NCBI GenBank assembly: GCA_949775045.1
Contig: OX459103.1
Coordinates: 17,197,807 to 17,261,806 of the forward strand
DNA length: 64,000 nucleotides
From: Metridium senile
Taxonomy: Eukaryota; Cnidaria; Anthozoa; Actiniaria; Metridiidae
Direction: 5' to 3'
In this document: one piece after another, positions 29,501-40,809 of the stretch
Layout of the letters: each line of letters begins with the position of its first letter
Position numbering within the stretch: position 1 is the first letter of the stretch
Program-made: the position numbers and the translations under genes
Notes under the pieces: generated by a model
Seen by the model: the letters and a program-made list of their open reading frames with translations, nothing else
Told to the model about the DNA's origin: nothing
Databases searched by the model: none

Positions 29501-32439
29501 ATAAACAAGTACAACCAAAATATACTACTGCAATAGCTTAATGTTATGGTTATATAACATAAACAAGTACAACCAAAATATACCACTGCAATAGTTTTTT
29601 ATGGTCATATAACATAAACACGTACAACCAAAATATACCACTGCAATAGCTTGTTATAGTCATATAACATAAACACGTACAACCAAAATATACCACTGCA
29701 ATAGTTTGTTATGGTCATATAACATAAACACATACAACCAAAATATACCACTGCAATAGCTTGTTATGGTCATATAACATAAACACGTACAACCAAAATA
29801 TGTTATGCAATAGCTTGTTATGGTCATATAACAGAAACACATACAACCAAAATATACCACTGCAATAGTTTGTTATGGTCATATAACATAAACACGTACA
29901 ACCAAAATATACTATTGCAATAGTTTGTTATGGTCATATAACATAAACACGTACAGCCAAAATATACCACTGCAATAGCTTGTTATGGTCATATAACATA
30001 AACACGTACAACCAAAATATGCTACTGCAATAGCTTGTTATGGTCATATAACATAAACACGTACAACCAAAATATACTATTGCAATAGTTTGTTATAGTC
30101 ATATAACATAAACACGTACAACCAAAATATACAATGCACTGCAATAGTTTGTGTTGTATGACTCGTATTGTTATTTCTATAAGAATTAATTATAGCTTTT
30201 TATCAATTTTTGCTCAGTCTTACCTCATATAGCATATATGTAGACTCGTAAACATGCATTCGAAAGAATTATCCTTGTGAATATTCGTATCCCATTGAAG
30301 TAATTGTGTAGCGATCGACGGGGTTGTGAAATCCGTTGTGTTCTAAACAAAACAACTTTATGAGCGTTTGATAATACCCACACGCACAATTTAGGCAATA
30401 TTGACTTTTTAAGCTTTTTAGATGACTTATATTCGAAAAACTAAGCTTGTTGTTAGTTCTAAAAAGGCTAAAAACACGAAGAAATCCACTCATTATCAAG
30501 AGTTACTTCGCTTCGTAATAACGACACATGGAGAAATGGTATCGAGTATCATTCCATATTTGGATCAAACGGCTTGGAACTCATTACACTGATTGGTTGG
30601 GAGATGTTATTTGAGTGTTTTGGCGCCCAAAAATTGGCTCTGTCCAAATATGGGATGTAAACAGACACGTTTCACCATCCATGTAGCGTTGTCAGTACGT
30701 CGAAGCGTTTAAGCGGACTGTTTTCGTGTTATTTAGCCATTGAGGAATGACTACAAGCGTAGTTTTTTAAATATTTGATATTTAAAATGCTTAAAAATTC
30801 AATGTTGCTTAAATTTTGCGTGTGGATATCATCAAATGCTCATAAAATTGTTTTGTAACTGATTTCACAACAACGTCGTTACTTCAATGGGATACGGATA
30901 TTCACAAGGATAAACGTTTTGAAATACATGTTTACGAGTCTTTAATCAGGTAAGAATGTTTATAAGAACTGTATTGAGGGATTCACAGTAAAACTGTAGA
31001 GCTGATTTTTCTATATTTTATAACCAGAAATGATGAACTAAAAAGCACCATCAACACTGTCATATTATTATGCAGTCAACAAATTATGTAAATGTTTATA
31101 TTAAGAGTAAGATACAGCAAACCCCGTATATAAGAAACACTCTTTTAGTTATCATGATGTTAGGTTTCGTTTAATTATAAAGTACAAACTCAATGTCCTC
31201 AATGTTTGAATCTGTTATCATTTTCACATAACCAGCCTTCACTTTGGTCTCATGTGACTTGATGCTTCTTGCCAAAGCCGGGACAGCAATCTTTTTAAAC
31301 ATAAATGTAGATTTTTACTGTATAGCTAGATCCCAAATTGTTTTTTTTATTAGCTGTCTAACAAAGCTTTATCAGTCTTATTATTCAGTAAATATAGTAT
31401 GTGCTTTTTATCTTTATATTATTATAGGATGATAAATACTACACCAAGGCCTTTACATGTACAGAGAAAGAAATACAAGAATGAACATTAATATTGCTGA
31501 ACATAACAAAATTGTAAAATATTTTTACATAAATCCATATCACATAATTATCCAGTTGATTTTATTTTCCAGTGCAGGCTAGGCAGCTGGTCGACATATG
31601 ATACTTTACCATGTATCAGGAAAATGTCCTTGGTAATTACCATGGACATTTTCCAGTGTGGGCAGTTGGTCATATGAAATTTTACCATATCTGATGAAAA
31701 TGTCCTTGGTAATTACCAAGGACATTTCCCACTTTGAGCAGTTGGTCAAGTGAAATTTTACCATGTATTAAGAAAATGTATTTGGTAATTACTGGATACA
31801 TTTCTATGATTTCTAACCATGTTTTCTAGTAATTTGTGTATAAGTTTGAATACTTTTTTCTGGTAATAAAATCATCTGAAACTGCATATATTGTCCACTT
31901 TTTGAAATCATGGTAAATATTTATGATAATGAGTAAGATATTTGCTGGATTTTTTCTACTTCAGAATATTGGTACTTAAAAAATTACGTGTTTCTTATAT
32001 TAATTATCGTTTATCTCTCTTTCTAGGAAATCTACCGAGCCGACTTACGACGTAAGAATAATTAAATTTTTGGTGTTCAATGTTATTGACATTGACTGTA
32101 TATGATTTTGTTTAACAGAATGTAGAGATGGCCGCAGCAGCAGCTTCGCATGAGAACGTGGACCCAGCAAGCCAGCGAAGCGCTGAATATGAACCAGTTA
32201 AACAAACCAACACCATACCATCCACAGTGAATTCGACATACGAGATACCAGGAAATCAGCAGACCAGTGAGGACCATTACCAACAACTGTACACTGAGAC
32301 AATGCAACACGATCCAACAGTACAGTACGAACTACTACGTACACAACACGTTACTACTGATCAACGTAACGATACGTATGAACCGTTACGTAACAGACCT
32401 ACTGAGTATCAAAGCCTACACAAGTATTCTAACGCGTAG
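21433..32439 (+). CDS. Receptor gene C: V-like / I-set / I-set / FN3 / FN3 / TM / ITAM tail (full set)
   Basis: Exons: 21433-21490 (signal peptide [16 protein letters not shown]), 22876-23226 (V-like), 23770-24042 (I-set 1), 24482-24760 (I-set 2), 25431-25655 (FN3-1), 26034-26381 (FN3-2 and stalk), 26499-26607 (membrane helix), 32027-32051 and 32119-32439 (tail). They join to exactly 663 codons, a 662-aa protein. It is the only paralog here with all cassettes. FN3-1 is 48 bp shorter than in A and D, losing 16 residues between SIDSG and INTQY, so that fold may be unstable. The tail keeps VQYELL (ITIM-like) and YEPL-x6-YQSL (Y643/Y653). A 5.4-kb intron with an inverted-repeat element and a minisatellite separates membrane and tail exons; the other paralogs have 0.2-0.35 kb there. 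Confidence 0.85.
21750..22056. mobile_element. MITE-like palindrome, about 307 bp
   Basis: Ends TTTACAGCAGTTCTCAG and CTGAGAACCGCTGTAAA are inverted, and nearly the whole element folds back (for example GACTGAAGTAAAAACACCAT against ATGGTGTTTTTACTTCAGTC) around a small loop near 21885. It sits in intron 1 of gene C. Confidence 0.8.
23440..23725. repeat. (TTGA)n microsatellite, gene C
   Basis: TTGATTGA/CTGA tetranucleotide tract before the I-set 1 exon, at the same place as in B. Confidence 0.9.
24812..25375. repeat. (TTGG)n array with higher-order units
   Basis: About 560 bp of GGTTGGTT interspersed with TGAATGG and runs of GTTTGTTG. A block around 24900-25030 is repeated at about 25040-25160, so the array has a second-level repeat of about 140 bp. 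It lies in the intron before FN3-1 of gene C. Open frames on both strands are artefacts. Confidence 0.95.
25819..25948. repeat. Inverted-repeat element shared with genes A and D
   Basis: Left ACCTTTGCATCGAAGAGAGA and right TCTCGCTTCAATGCAAAGT pair. Here it lies between FN3-1 and FN3-2, while in A and D it lies before FN3-1. So the copies reflect separate insertions or a moved block. Confidence 0.6.
28216..30150. repeat. 55-bp minisatellite, about 35 copies
   Basis: Unit: TATAACATAAACACGTACAA, then CCAAAATATACCACTGCAAT, then AGCTTGTTATGGTCA. Variants are shared among units (ACACATACA against ACACGTACA, CTTG against TTTG, TACTACTG against TACCACTG), so local homogenisation is likely. There are no spacers, so it is not a CRISPR-like array. 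Frames through it are artefacts. Confidence 0.95.
30242..30941. mobile_element. MITE-like element with AGACTCGTAAACATG ends
   Basis: Ends AGACTCGTAAACATG and CATGTTTACGAGTCT bound 700 bp. Inner blocks also pair (TATCCTTGTGAATATTCGTA with TACGGATATTCACAAGGATA). It is nested inside the larger inverted-repeat element of gene C. No coding potential. Confidence 0.75.
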
Positions 32440-33160
32440 ATAATAAGTCTTTTAGCTAGAACCGTTACATGTCTTACGTAACACGTCATTATTTTACTGA
32501 CTCTTTCCTATTCTATTTGATCTTAAACCCGGTAGCTTTAATTGTTTACTAGATCCGCTAATTTGTCAAAAACCACCACACGGTACTCCACAAAGACCTT
32601 TTGTAACACCACTGTTTTGCCATATATGGCAACGACCGCTACAACATAGGTAGCTTTTTTTTAACTGAAACATCAAATTAAGAATAACTAGACGCTCTAG
32701 GAGCGTGAAGTCAAAACAGGAGGCTAAACAATTCTACGTTGGGCTTCCTGTGTTCGTTCGCAAAGCATCATGGGGCCTATACGCGACATGACAGATAGAT
32801 AGATATATAGATAGATTTTTTTTTAAATTATTTTTTTCATATTTTTGTATTGTAAGTAATTAATTAATAATTGTAATTATAATATCAAGTATATAATATT
32901 ATCAATTGTAAATATGCTATTCTGTTATAATTGTCAATAAAAAATTAAAGAAAAAAAAAAAAGATAGATACATAGATACATAGATAGATTGCCTAAAAGG
33001 TAAAGCTAGAGTCGGGCCCTCTAGCCCGACTAAAAAGTCCTACTGCTTTTTACGTGTGGCACGCTTCTGTCGTAGATAAGGTGTGGGCTTTATTTACACT
33101 GTACGACTGAGTTGTATGCATGACGCGAGAAGCAAGATGCAAAAAGTGACTATTTTGTGA
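32440..33160. other. Intergenic region between genes C and D
   Basis: No gene recognised. It contains an A-rich retroelement-like 3' tail with AATAAAAAATTAAAG at about 32936, GATA repeats at about 32791-32813 and 32963-32988, and a small palindrome (GTCGGGCCCTCTAGCCCGAC) at about 33012. No clear poly-A signal for gene C within 100 bases of its stop. Confidence 0.5.
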
Positions 33161-33164
33161 CTAA

Positions 33165-33532
33165 CAGTAATGAGGTTTCTTGTGTATTACTCTTTTGTCT
33201 CAAGATGTTCTGGTTGAGCGATTGTGACAAAATAGTCACTTTTTGTTAGTACTTTCTTAGATTGCATTTTATGGTTTTTAAAGTTTTTTAGTTAAAACTG
33301 CATTTGCTCTATAATTTACAATTAACTGATACGATTAAACTGAAATAAAATTTATTCCGTTTTAGAATAACCTTCAGCGTTGAACAATACATATATATAA
33401 AACTGAAACTTAAGCCTCTCAAGTGCAGCCAATATGAGCTGATGTATCACGATATTATGAGCTTAGACGGTTGACATATATACACAGCATAACAATCTGA
33501 TTTTTTTTCCAATGATATTCTGTCATCATAAC
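33165..33532 (+). promoter_or_regulatory. Conserved 5' flank of gene D
   Basis: A distal block (33170-33290) matches the flank of gene C. The proximal block has CCGTTTTAGAATAACCTTCA, GTGCAGCCAATATGAGC (CCAAT at 33429-33433) and GAGCTTAGACGGTTGACATA. An upstream ATG at 33512 is in frame with the signal-peptide ATG at 33533. The latter is preferred because it is the one conserved in all four genes. Confidence 0.55.
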
Positions 33533-36500
33533 ATGTCGTTTTACGGTTCGTGTTGTTTGTTGTGGATAACATTGTTCTTTCAAGATACAGGTAAGCCTAT
33601 CCCTTGGGACCAAAAGCAACTTTTACATGTATATATAGCTAATTCAATCCAGGATGTTGTTGAAAAAGCCTATAGCCTATTCCTTCTAAACCAAAAGCTT
33701 TAAAAGCAAGAAATTGCACCATCCTCATATACATGTATATACAGTTTGGTGTCTCCATTAGCGGACGCTCCACTAAGCGCATTACCAGAAATCGAAGACA
33801 TGTGACGTCACCGCATGCTAAAGTTAGATTTGTGGCATTTAAAAATGGCCGCTCAGAATTACTGATAAATGTATGGGCTCAGAAAGAAAATGTCTAATAT
33901 ATTTTCTAAATATCATTGTACTATCAGTGCCGCCTCATAACTTTTAACTCGAGTATAAGTTCTATTCATTTATGCAAATTACGTTTGATTTAGTTTTCTC
34001 AATATGCAGCACGAAGGAATAACATTATCGAGAAATAATTGCTTTACTTTAGTCTGTATTTCAGCGAAAAATGTGTAATTTACCTTGTGTTCAGCATCGC
34101 CTGCCATCAATAGTTTACATGGATCCATCCTTGCCGCCTTCTTAAAATGCTCCTGAGATTACGGGCTTTTCAATGCTGTTTTAGAAGTCTTTCCAAGTAA
34201 TACACCAATGACGCAGATTAACGGTAAAAAGTGATAATTTTTTAGTTTTAAAAATTTCAATTTTACACCAAAATATCATAAAAAATGACCGATAAATCCT
34301 GCAAAGAAGCTTGTTTCGATCGTCGAGTCGATTGCAATGTTTACAGCTTAGTAGCCTGGTGATTTTACGTGTTATACCGCTGAATCCGAAGGCTTCTTAA
34401 GCGGGAAATTCAAAATTCAAAGTTCATAGCATGGGCTTCCTGTGTCCTTTTGAAGTTTTCTAAGTGACCTAATTCGTTCGAATTATTCTATGCCGAGCGT
34501 AAGCGAGCGCTTCAATTTTAAATATCTTAACTGCACCAGAAGCGCTTGGTACTTCTAAACAAACTTATAGTAGTTTGGTTTTGATAAATTGATTTATTTC
34601 GATAGAAATTCGAGGATAGTTCTGGACTGCCAGTAGACCGCTGGTCATAATATCGCGGACGTAAAATGTCTTAGATTTCTGGTAATGGGACAGTTCTAGT
34701 TACGGACAGCTTTCCAAAACCCCGTTTTTTCTTCCATACAAACACTGTATTCACACGTTCCATTTAGCGGACATTTTCTTAAGCGGACGCGGACACCTTA
34801 AGCGAATCCCAATTGACCTTTTCTATTGTTTTCAAGCTCCCTTAAGCGGACACTCGAAATAGAAAAAAGTTTATTTAATCTATTTGTCCTTGTTTACATC
34901 ATCGACTTCTAAGTTTAACAGTACTGTATCAGTTTAACTAGCTTGCGAATGTAAAAGTAAAGCTTCAGTAAAGCTATATTACACAATATAACCTTCTTTA
35001 TTCAGTTTAGATTGGAGCCAGTTGATAGAGAATTATATTGGTCTCCTCTAATGTCATAATCACACTGACGGCACCTCTAATCCATAGCCTCCTCCTCTGT
35101 TTATTCCCTTTACCGTAATGACAACTTTTGCACTGTTGGTCGCTCTTTTCAAAAACTTTGTTAGCCACAAGGCCATTAGCTTTGGTGCATGACCAATAAC
35201 TTCGTATTAGTTGCTCACTTCATCTCGTGACGTGTTAGACTTGTGTTACACAAGACCATAATTATCTAATAGAACAGTTGTTAAAATATTGATTATTTTG
35301 AATAAATCGCTTAATCATTGAGCCAGACTATTCTTTGTCTTTAATTGCTATTATTGCTATCTAGAAATGCTTTTGTAAGCGCAAAAAGAGACCATTTTAC
35401 GTTATTTACCCGTTTTAAGAACCGTTCCTATTAGGCGGACAGCTCTACTTACCGACACTTTTTTCGTTTCCCAAGGGTGTCCGCTTAATGGAGCTTCGAC
35501 TGTAGGTTAATTCAATTAACGTTGTCGTTAAAAAAGCCTTAAGCCTATTCCTACCGAATAAAACTGAAATTCTTTATCAACTTTCTGGGTTCTATGTTAA
35601 ATAAAGTTATTGATATCCAGCTATAAAACCTTTGATATGTGCTTGAAAACTACCAAATGACCTAAGGATTTTGTAGTTGATCAAATTAAATAAAGTTATT
35701 ACTTGTTCATTGGATGTACATGTATTGGAAGATATGATTGGCCTGATTGAAATTCAATCTAATACAAATGACTCCTGATTTTTGATCGCAAAACATTATG
35801 TGTATTTAATTTTTCCTCGTTTAATAATTTGCTTTGGTTCTTTTGTCTTTATTTCAGATGCAGCCGCTCGGTTTACAAACGTTCCTCCCAGCACACTGTA
35901 TGTAGTAAAGGGACAAACCGCAAAGCTTGTGTGGAAATACTCTGTAGATGATAGAGATACAGAGCTTAATAAACGTTCCCCATACTGGATATATAAGTCT
36001 AATAACAATTTGCAACACATTATTGGTAGTGATAATGGATATATGGGATGGAAATTTCAAATTGATAGCCACACTTGTCCACCAAGGCTGCTAAAACCCA
36101 AAGTACGAGTGAGTCGAGAGAATCAAGCTACGTTAGTTATCAAGGATGTTATCATGGATGATGGTGGGATCTATATATGTGACTTGTGGTTTAGAGATAG
36201 AGTTCATAGACTGACCAATACAACAAAACTAATCGTTGCAGGTTTGTGAAATAATTCATTTATATATTCAATTATTCATACTGATTGACTAACTGACTGA
36301 CTGATTGATTAACTGTTTTTTGGTTATTCCTTGGTTGAATAATTCATTGGTAATTTAGCTAGTTAAAGGATTAATTAATTAATTAAATGATTGATATATT
36401 TTATTTACTGATTGGCCGATTGATGGATTGATTGATTGATTGATCTACTGATTCACGGACTGAAAAAATGACTGATTGACTGATTGACTGATTGAATAAT

Positions 36501-39500
36501 TGGCTGACTGATTGACTGATTGATTAATTAATTATGGCGTTGTCTCAAATGTCTTCTTTATTTTTGTTACTTATTCAGAAACCCTAACTTTTAGAACCAT
36601 AGCTAGATAAAGTAAAGAAAAAAAAACTCACCTTATATCCAAATGTAATTTAGAGAAAGTGTAGATCATTATACTTTGCAATATTGTTCATTTAGAACTA
36701 CCAGAATTCATCAGGGCACCAATCAATACCACTGTCAACCAAGGTCATGACGTCATCCTTCATTGCCAAGCAACGGCCAACCCACCAATTAAAAGCATTT
36801 CTTGGAAAAGAGAAAACAATGCAGCAATTAAACCTGGATTTAATCAGTTAACAAATGGTACATTGATCATACCTAATGCAGTCAGATCGGATGCTGGGAG
36901 CTACATATGTACTGCAAAGAATGTCTTTAATCATAAGTTACACACAGCAACCATCCGAGCTTATGTTAGTGTGAAATGTAAGTATTATGATCATTATAAT
37001 TTTAAATACTCTAAGAATATAGTGGACACTCAACCAACTACTTCCGATTAGGAACCACATTCATTCACAATAAATTTCCACTTCACATTTCCTTGTGCCG
37101 AGCCTTTGCATCGAAGCGAGACGAACATTGCAATGATAGAGACACGTGATTAATTGTCCCTCAAGGTGTTAAAAGGTTTCTATCATTTCTCAACGTTCAT
37201 CTCACTTCGATGCAAAGGCAAGGCTACCTTTCAAAATGGTGCAGGGAACTGTGAAGAAGAATATTATAAATACTGCTAGAAATAAAGAGGAGAGTCAATA
37301 CCTTGTTACGAAGCACAGCAATTTATTCATGTATTGTAATTAATTGTTTGAGCAATTTGATTAATATTAAGTGCTTGATAGATTGATTTATTGATTTATT
37401 GCTTTATTGGTTGCTTGATCGATTGGTTGCTTGATAGACTGATTCAGTGCTAGCTTGTCTGAATGATTGATTGAGACAAATGACCAAGCAACCCATAACC
37501 TAAAAGCACTTAAAAATAACATCAAACTTGACACACACACCGACTGACAGACAAAATAAAGGTTGAAGCATAATTTAATGTTTTGTTTCTTTTCAGTTCC
37601 ACCAGGACAACCACAAGTAAACGTTACAAACATAGAAGCATCATCAGCTACTATAAGCTGGATAAAACCACTATACAACGGTGGTAGTCCAATCACGGGT
37701 TATAAGCTAATGATACACTCCAAGGAGTATGAGTTCAACGACTGGGCATTAAAGGAATACACGGTCAGTGGTCTCACAAAGGATACACAATTAGTAGTCC
37801 GTGTTTACGCCCGAAATGATGTTGGCTATAGTAAGGCTGCAAGTGTGTATTTTAGAACCAAAAAGCAAGGTATGTTTTTTATATTATTTAATTCAATCCT
37901 TTCTAGTTTTTTTATTTGTTGGATGCCTGCCTGCCTAAATTTTCGAGTCCAATGAATATAAGGCTTGTTTAACCAAGGAAAATGAGGATGTTAATTAAAA
38001 AAAAAAAAAAAACGTTACAAAGGCCCTTACAAAGTCCTTCTATCGATATTAACGGCATTTGCGTCATTGAATGGTATTATATGAATTGGATTGTTTAAGG
38101 TCCTCCTGCTCAACCAATCGTAGTGAGTGTGATTGTTAATCAAACATCAGTGACGCTAACTTGGTCAAAGCCTGAAGAGAACGGTGGTGAAATTACTGGA
38201 TTTTCAATCTACAAGAAAGTTGACGCTTACTCATGGACCAAAATTGTTCAAATATCTGGTACACCACTAACATATTCAGTTAAAAACCTTGAACCAGACA
38301 AAACATACCGCTTCCTTGTTACTGCTACAAATATGTTTGGGGAAAGCGTTAAAGATGATAGCAAAGCAAAGATTGTTTCGATTCCTGATGTAACAACCAA
38401 ATTACCTGATAGTGGTCGTACCACAGCTAGTACTATGAAACAACCAGGTACGTCCTCACTAAGCTGTATTGGTTCTCCATGCATATGCAATTATTTCAAA
38501 AATCGTTATTGTTTGATGTGCTGTTGTCTCCCTTGCCACAAGGGTTTTTCTAAGGATCATATGAAAGTTGAATTTGTTTGATGTGTTGTTCTCTTCCATC
38601 CCACAAGAGTTTCCTCAGGATCATATGTGAGTTGAGTTTGTTTGATGTGTTGTTCTCCCCTTGTCACAAGGGTTTTTCTCAGGATCATATGTGAGATGAG
38701 TTTGTTTGATGTGTTGTTCTCCCCTTGTCACAAGGGTTTTTCTCAGGATTATATGTAAGTTGAATTTGTTTGTGTGTTGTTCTCTCCCTTGCCACAAGGG
38801 TTTTTGGCACGATCATATGTTAGATCAGTTTGTTTGATGTGCTGTTCTTTTCCCTACCACAAGGTTGTTATTTACCGAGACTTGATCTTCTCAGTCTACC
38901 CTCCCCTCACCTAACCCTTAAGAACGAAGCTATTCTATCAGACATCTAGCTACCAAGTGTTCAAGGATTGACTAAACTGAGTTCTATTTATTTCTATAGA
39001 TTGTAAAGGTTCATCTTCAAAGTCATCTGTGCAAAAGAACCTTCAAGGTGTTGTATGTGCATTTTCATATAAAACACAGTAAAGCAAATATCAACAAATG
39101 TTCAAAGAAAAACATTCCAAATGTTTTTTGTGTTTTTCAGGCGCCATGATAGCGGTTGGAGTGTTTGTTTGTTTGCTTGTGACCTCGTTAATATTCAACA
39201 TTCTGTCCGTGGTGTACTTCTACAGAGTCAAGAAGAAAACAAAGTAAACATTTGAAGTACTATTTAATCCAACCATTCAATTATTCATCCACCCATTCAT
39301 TTTTCCATTCGTTCATTTAATTGACCATTCGTGCATTCATTCACTAATTCATTTATGCATTGATACAGGCTTTCAAGCATCCATCCATCCATCCATCCAT
39401 CCATTCATCCATTCATTCATTCATTCATTCATTAATTCATCTATTCATTCATTTGTCTTTTAATTCATCCATTTAATTAACCATTTAATTAATTAATTCA

Positions 39501-39986
39501 TTCATTCATTCATTCATACATTCATTCTTTCATCCAATCAGGTCGTAAATATTCAAATGATATCTTTATTAATCATCGTTCCTCTCTCTTTCTAGGAAAA
39601 CTACTGAGGCAACTTCCGACGTAAGAAAATGTCATTTTTGGTGTTAAATGTTAAAGACATTGACTGTAATATGATTTGTTTAACAGAATGTAGAGATGGC
39701 CTCATCAGCAGCTCCACCACCGCCTTATGCCAACGTGCACCAGACAAACGCTGAATATGAACCAGTTAGACAAACCAACAACATACCATCCACAGAAGAT
39801 TCGACATACGAGATACCAGGAAATCAACATACCAGTGAGGACCATTACCAACAACTGAACCCTGAGACAATGCAATACGATCCAAAAGTACAGTACGTTA
39901 ATACTGATCAACGTAACGATACGTATGAACCGTTACGTAACAGACCTACTGAGTATCAAAGCCTGCAAAAGTATTCTAACGCTTAG
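33533..39986 (+). CDS. Receptor gene D: V-like / I-set 2 / FN3 / FN3 / TM / ITAM tail
   Basis: Exons: 33533-33590 (signal peptide [16 protein letters not shown]), 35858-36241 (V-like), 36696-36977 (I-set 2), 37597-37869 (FN3-1), 38100-38447 (FN3-2 and stalk), 39141-39243 (membrane helix), 39596-39620 and 39687-39986 (tail). They join to exactly 591 codons, a 590-aa protein. I-set 1 is reduced to a stub at 36579 that soon reaches a stop. Skipping it keeps frame because cassettes are phase 1-1. The FN3-2 acceptor reads TTTAAG rather than TTTTAG. The tail starts differently from A and C (Pro-rich, PPPPYANV), lacks the ITIM-like VQYExL because of a deletion, and keeps YEPL-x6-YQSL (Y571/Y581) and YVNT. 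Confidence 0.85.
33742..35502. mobile_element. Nonautonomous pogo/Tigger-like element, 1.76 kb
   Basis: Ends CAGTTTGGTGTCTCCATTAG and CTAATGG-type complement (CTTAATGGAGCTTCGACTG) contain the TTAAGCGGACA words typical of pogo/Tigger termini. TA flanks each end (33740-33741 and 35503-35504). Intron 1 of gene A is the empty site: TCCTCATATACAAGTTTA joins directly to TAGGTTAATTCAATTA. Extra internal AAGCGGACAC words are present. No transposase frame is visible. Confidence 0.8.
36290..36535. repeat. TTGA/CTGA microsatellite, gene D
   Basis: Degenerate GATTGACTGA repeats in the V to I-set 1 intron, at the same location as in A, B and C. Confidence 0.85.
36579..36612 (+). pseudogene. I-set 1 exon stub of gene D
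   Basis: A TTATTCAG acceptor is followed by AAACCCTAACTTTTAGAACC, matching the start of I-set 1 in A and B (AAACCCCAGTTTTTACAGTC). It reads ETLTFRTIAR and then a stop, and the rest of the exon is missing. It is a deleted domain cassette. Confidence 0.75.
37099..37225. repeat. Inverted-repeat element shared with genes A and C
   Basis: Best-preserved copy: GAGCCTTTGCATCGAAGCGA and TCACTTCGATGCAAAGGCAA are inverted around AATTGTCCCTCAAGGTGTTA. Located before FN3-1, as in gene A. Confidence 0.65.
38505..38870. repeat. Tandem repeat of about 63 bp, six units, gene D
   Basis: Unit TTTGTTTGATGTGTTGTTCT, then CTTGTCACAAGGGTTTTTCT, then CAGGATCATATGTGAGTTGA. Gene A has a single copy at the same place (about 7089-7165), so the unit expanded in gene D after duplication. 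Confidence 0.85.
39255..39540. repeat. ATTC/ATCC microsatellite, gene D
   Basis: CATTCATT and CATCCATC repeats in the intron between the membrane and 25-nt exons. Confidence 0.9.
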
Positions 39987-40028
39987 ATAATACGTCTCTT
40001 ATTTAAAATTGTTACGTGTCCTACGTAA

Positions 40029-40095
40029 CACGTTACTATTGATCAAAGTAACGATATACTTATGAACTGTTATACGTAACATACCTACTGTGGTG
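40029..40095 (+). pseudogene. Decayed ITAM-module relic after gene D
   Basis: CACGTTACTATTGATCAAAG, TAACGATA, ATGAACTGTTA and ACGTAACATACCTACTG follow the order of the relic after gene A (HVTIDQSN, then a degenerate YxxL region) but with frame-breaking indels. Supports an ancestral extra tail module. Confidence 0.5.
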
Positions 40096-40110
40096 AAGCA
40101 GAACCTTTAT

Positions 40111-40116
40111 AATAAA
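40111..40116 (+). promoter_or_regulatory. Candidate poly-A signal of gene D
   Basis: AATAAA 125 bases after the stop codon of gene D. Single motif only. Confidence 0.4.
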
Positions 40117-40419
40117 TAACCGTTGGCTTATAAGTATTGAATAATTATGCAGCAAATAAAACCTCTTTTGACGCAAGTGTAGGTTATACTGAGAACCAAA
40201 ACCTAACTGCCGACTGAGCTAGTGTGACGGAACACGGTGGGTAAGTCAATCCATCCCTCCCCAAATAACCCTCAAGTGCAGCATTCCCCAGGATAACAGA
40301 CTTAAAGAATAACGACACATACACCGAATATAACATAAACTATTTTAATACTTAAAGAAATATACACTATTACTACTAAAGGTATACGTAATACGATGCT
40401 TATACTATAATGCTAATTC

Positions 40420-40808
40420 TTAATTACTATACTTTATCTTAGCACTATTTCTTAATTACTATACTTTATCTTATCACTATTTCTTAATTACTATACTTTA
40501 TCTTATCACTATTTCTTAATTACTATACTTTATCTTAGCACTATTTCTTAATTACTATACTTTATCTTAGCACTATTTCTTAATCACTATACTTTATCTT
40601 AGCACTATTTCTTAATTACTATACTTTAGAGTGCATTTAGTAAAAGCGTGAAACTCTAGTAATACTATTTTGTACTATTTTATGCTAATTCTTTTGTTCA
40701 ACTAGCACTATTTTGCACAATTTAGTAATTAGTGTTTCACGCTTTTACTGAATGCACTCTATCATAGCACTATTTCTTAATTACTATACTTTATCTTATC
40801 ACTATTTC
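40420..40808. repeat. 29-bp minisatellite interrupted by a MITE
   Basis: Units of TTCTTAATTACTATACTTTA plus TCTTAGCAC are repeated about eight times. The array is split at 40629-40759 by an element and continues for one more unit before the sulfotransferase remnant. Confidence 0.85.
40629..40759. mobile_element. Small MITE in a minisatellite
   Basis: Ends GAGTGCATTTAGTAAAAGCG and CGCTTTTACTGAATGCACTC bound 131 bp, with TA on both sides (40627-40628 and 40760-40761). Insertion into a tandem array makes the limits clear. Confidence 0.8.
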
Positions 40809-40809
40809 G

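Larger units (their letters stand above)
27225..31990. mobile_element. Long inverted-repeat element in gene C, carrying a minisatellite
   Basis: Left end TACTTCAGAATATTGGTACT (as complement, about 27236-27256) matches the right end (31967-31987) in inverse orientation. Inner blocks also pair: AATGTCCATGGTAATTACCA (27661-27690) with 31621-31650, and CTTTACATGTACAGAG-type sequence (about 27920) with 31450. The arms are several hundred bp with gaps. No protein is recognised. It is probably a large nonautonomous DNA element that enlarged the intron before the tail exons. Confidence 0.6.

Noticed and set aside
29053..29860. Minus-strand 66-aa frames with repeated [11 protein letters not shown]
   Set aside because: Translations of the 55-bp minisatellite.
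28216..30150. CRISPR-like array of regular repeats
   Set aside because: The 55-bp units are directly adjacent with no spacers, in an animal intron. It is a minisatellite.
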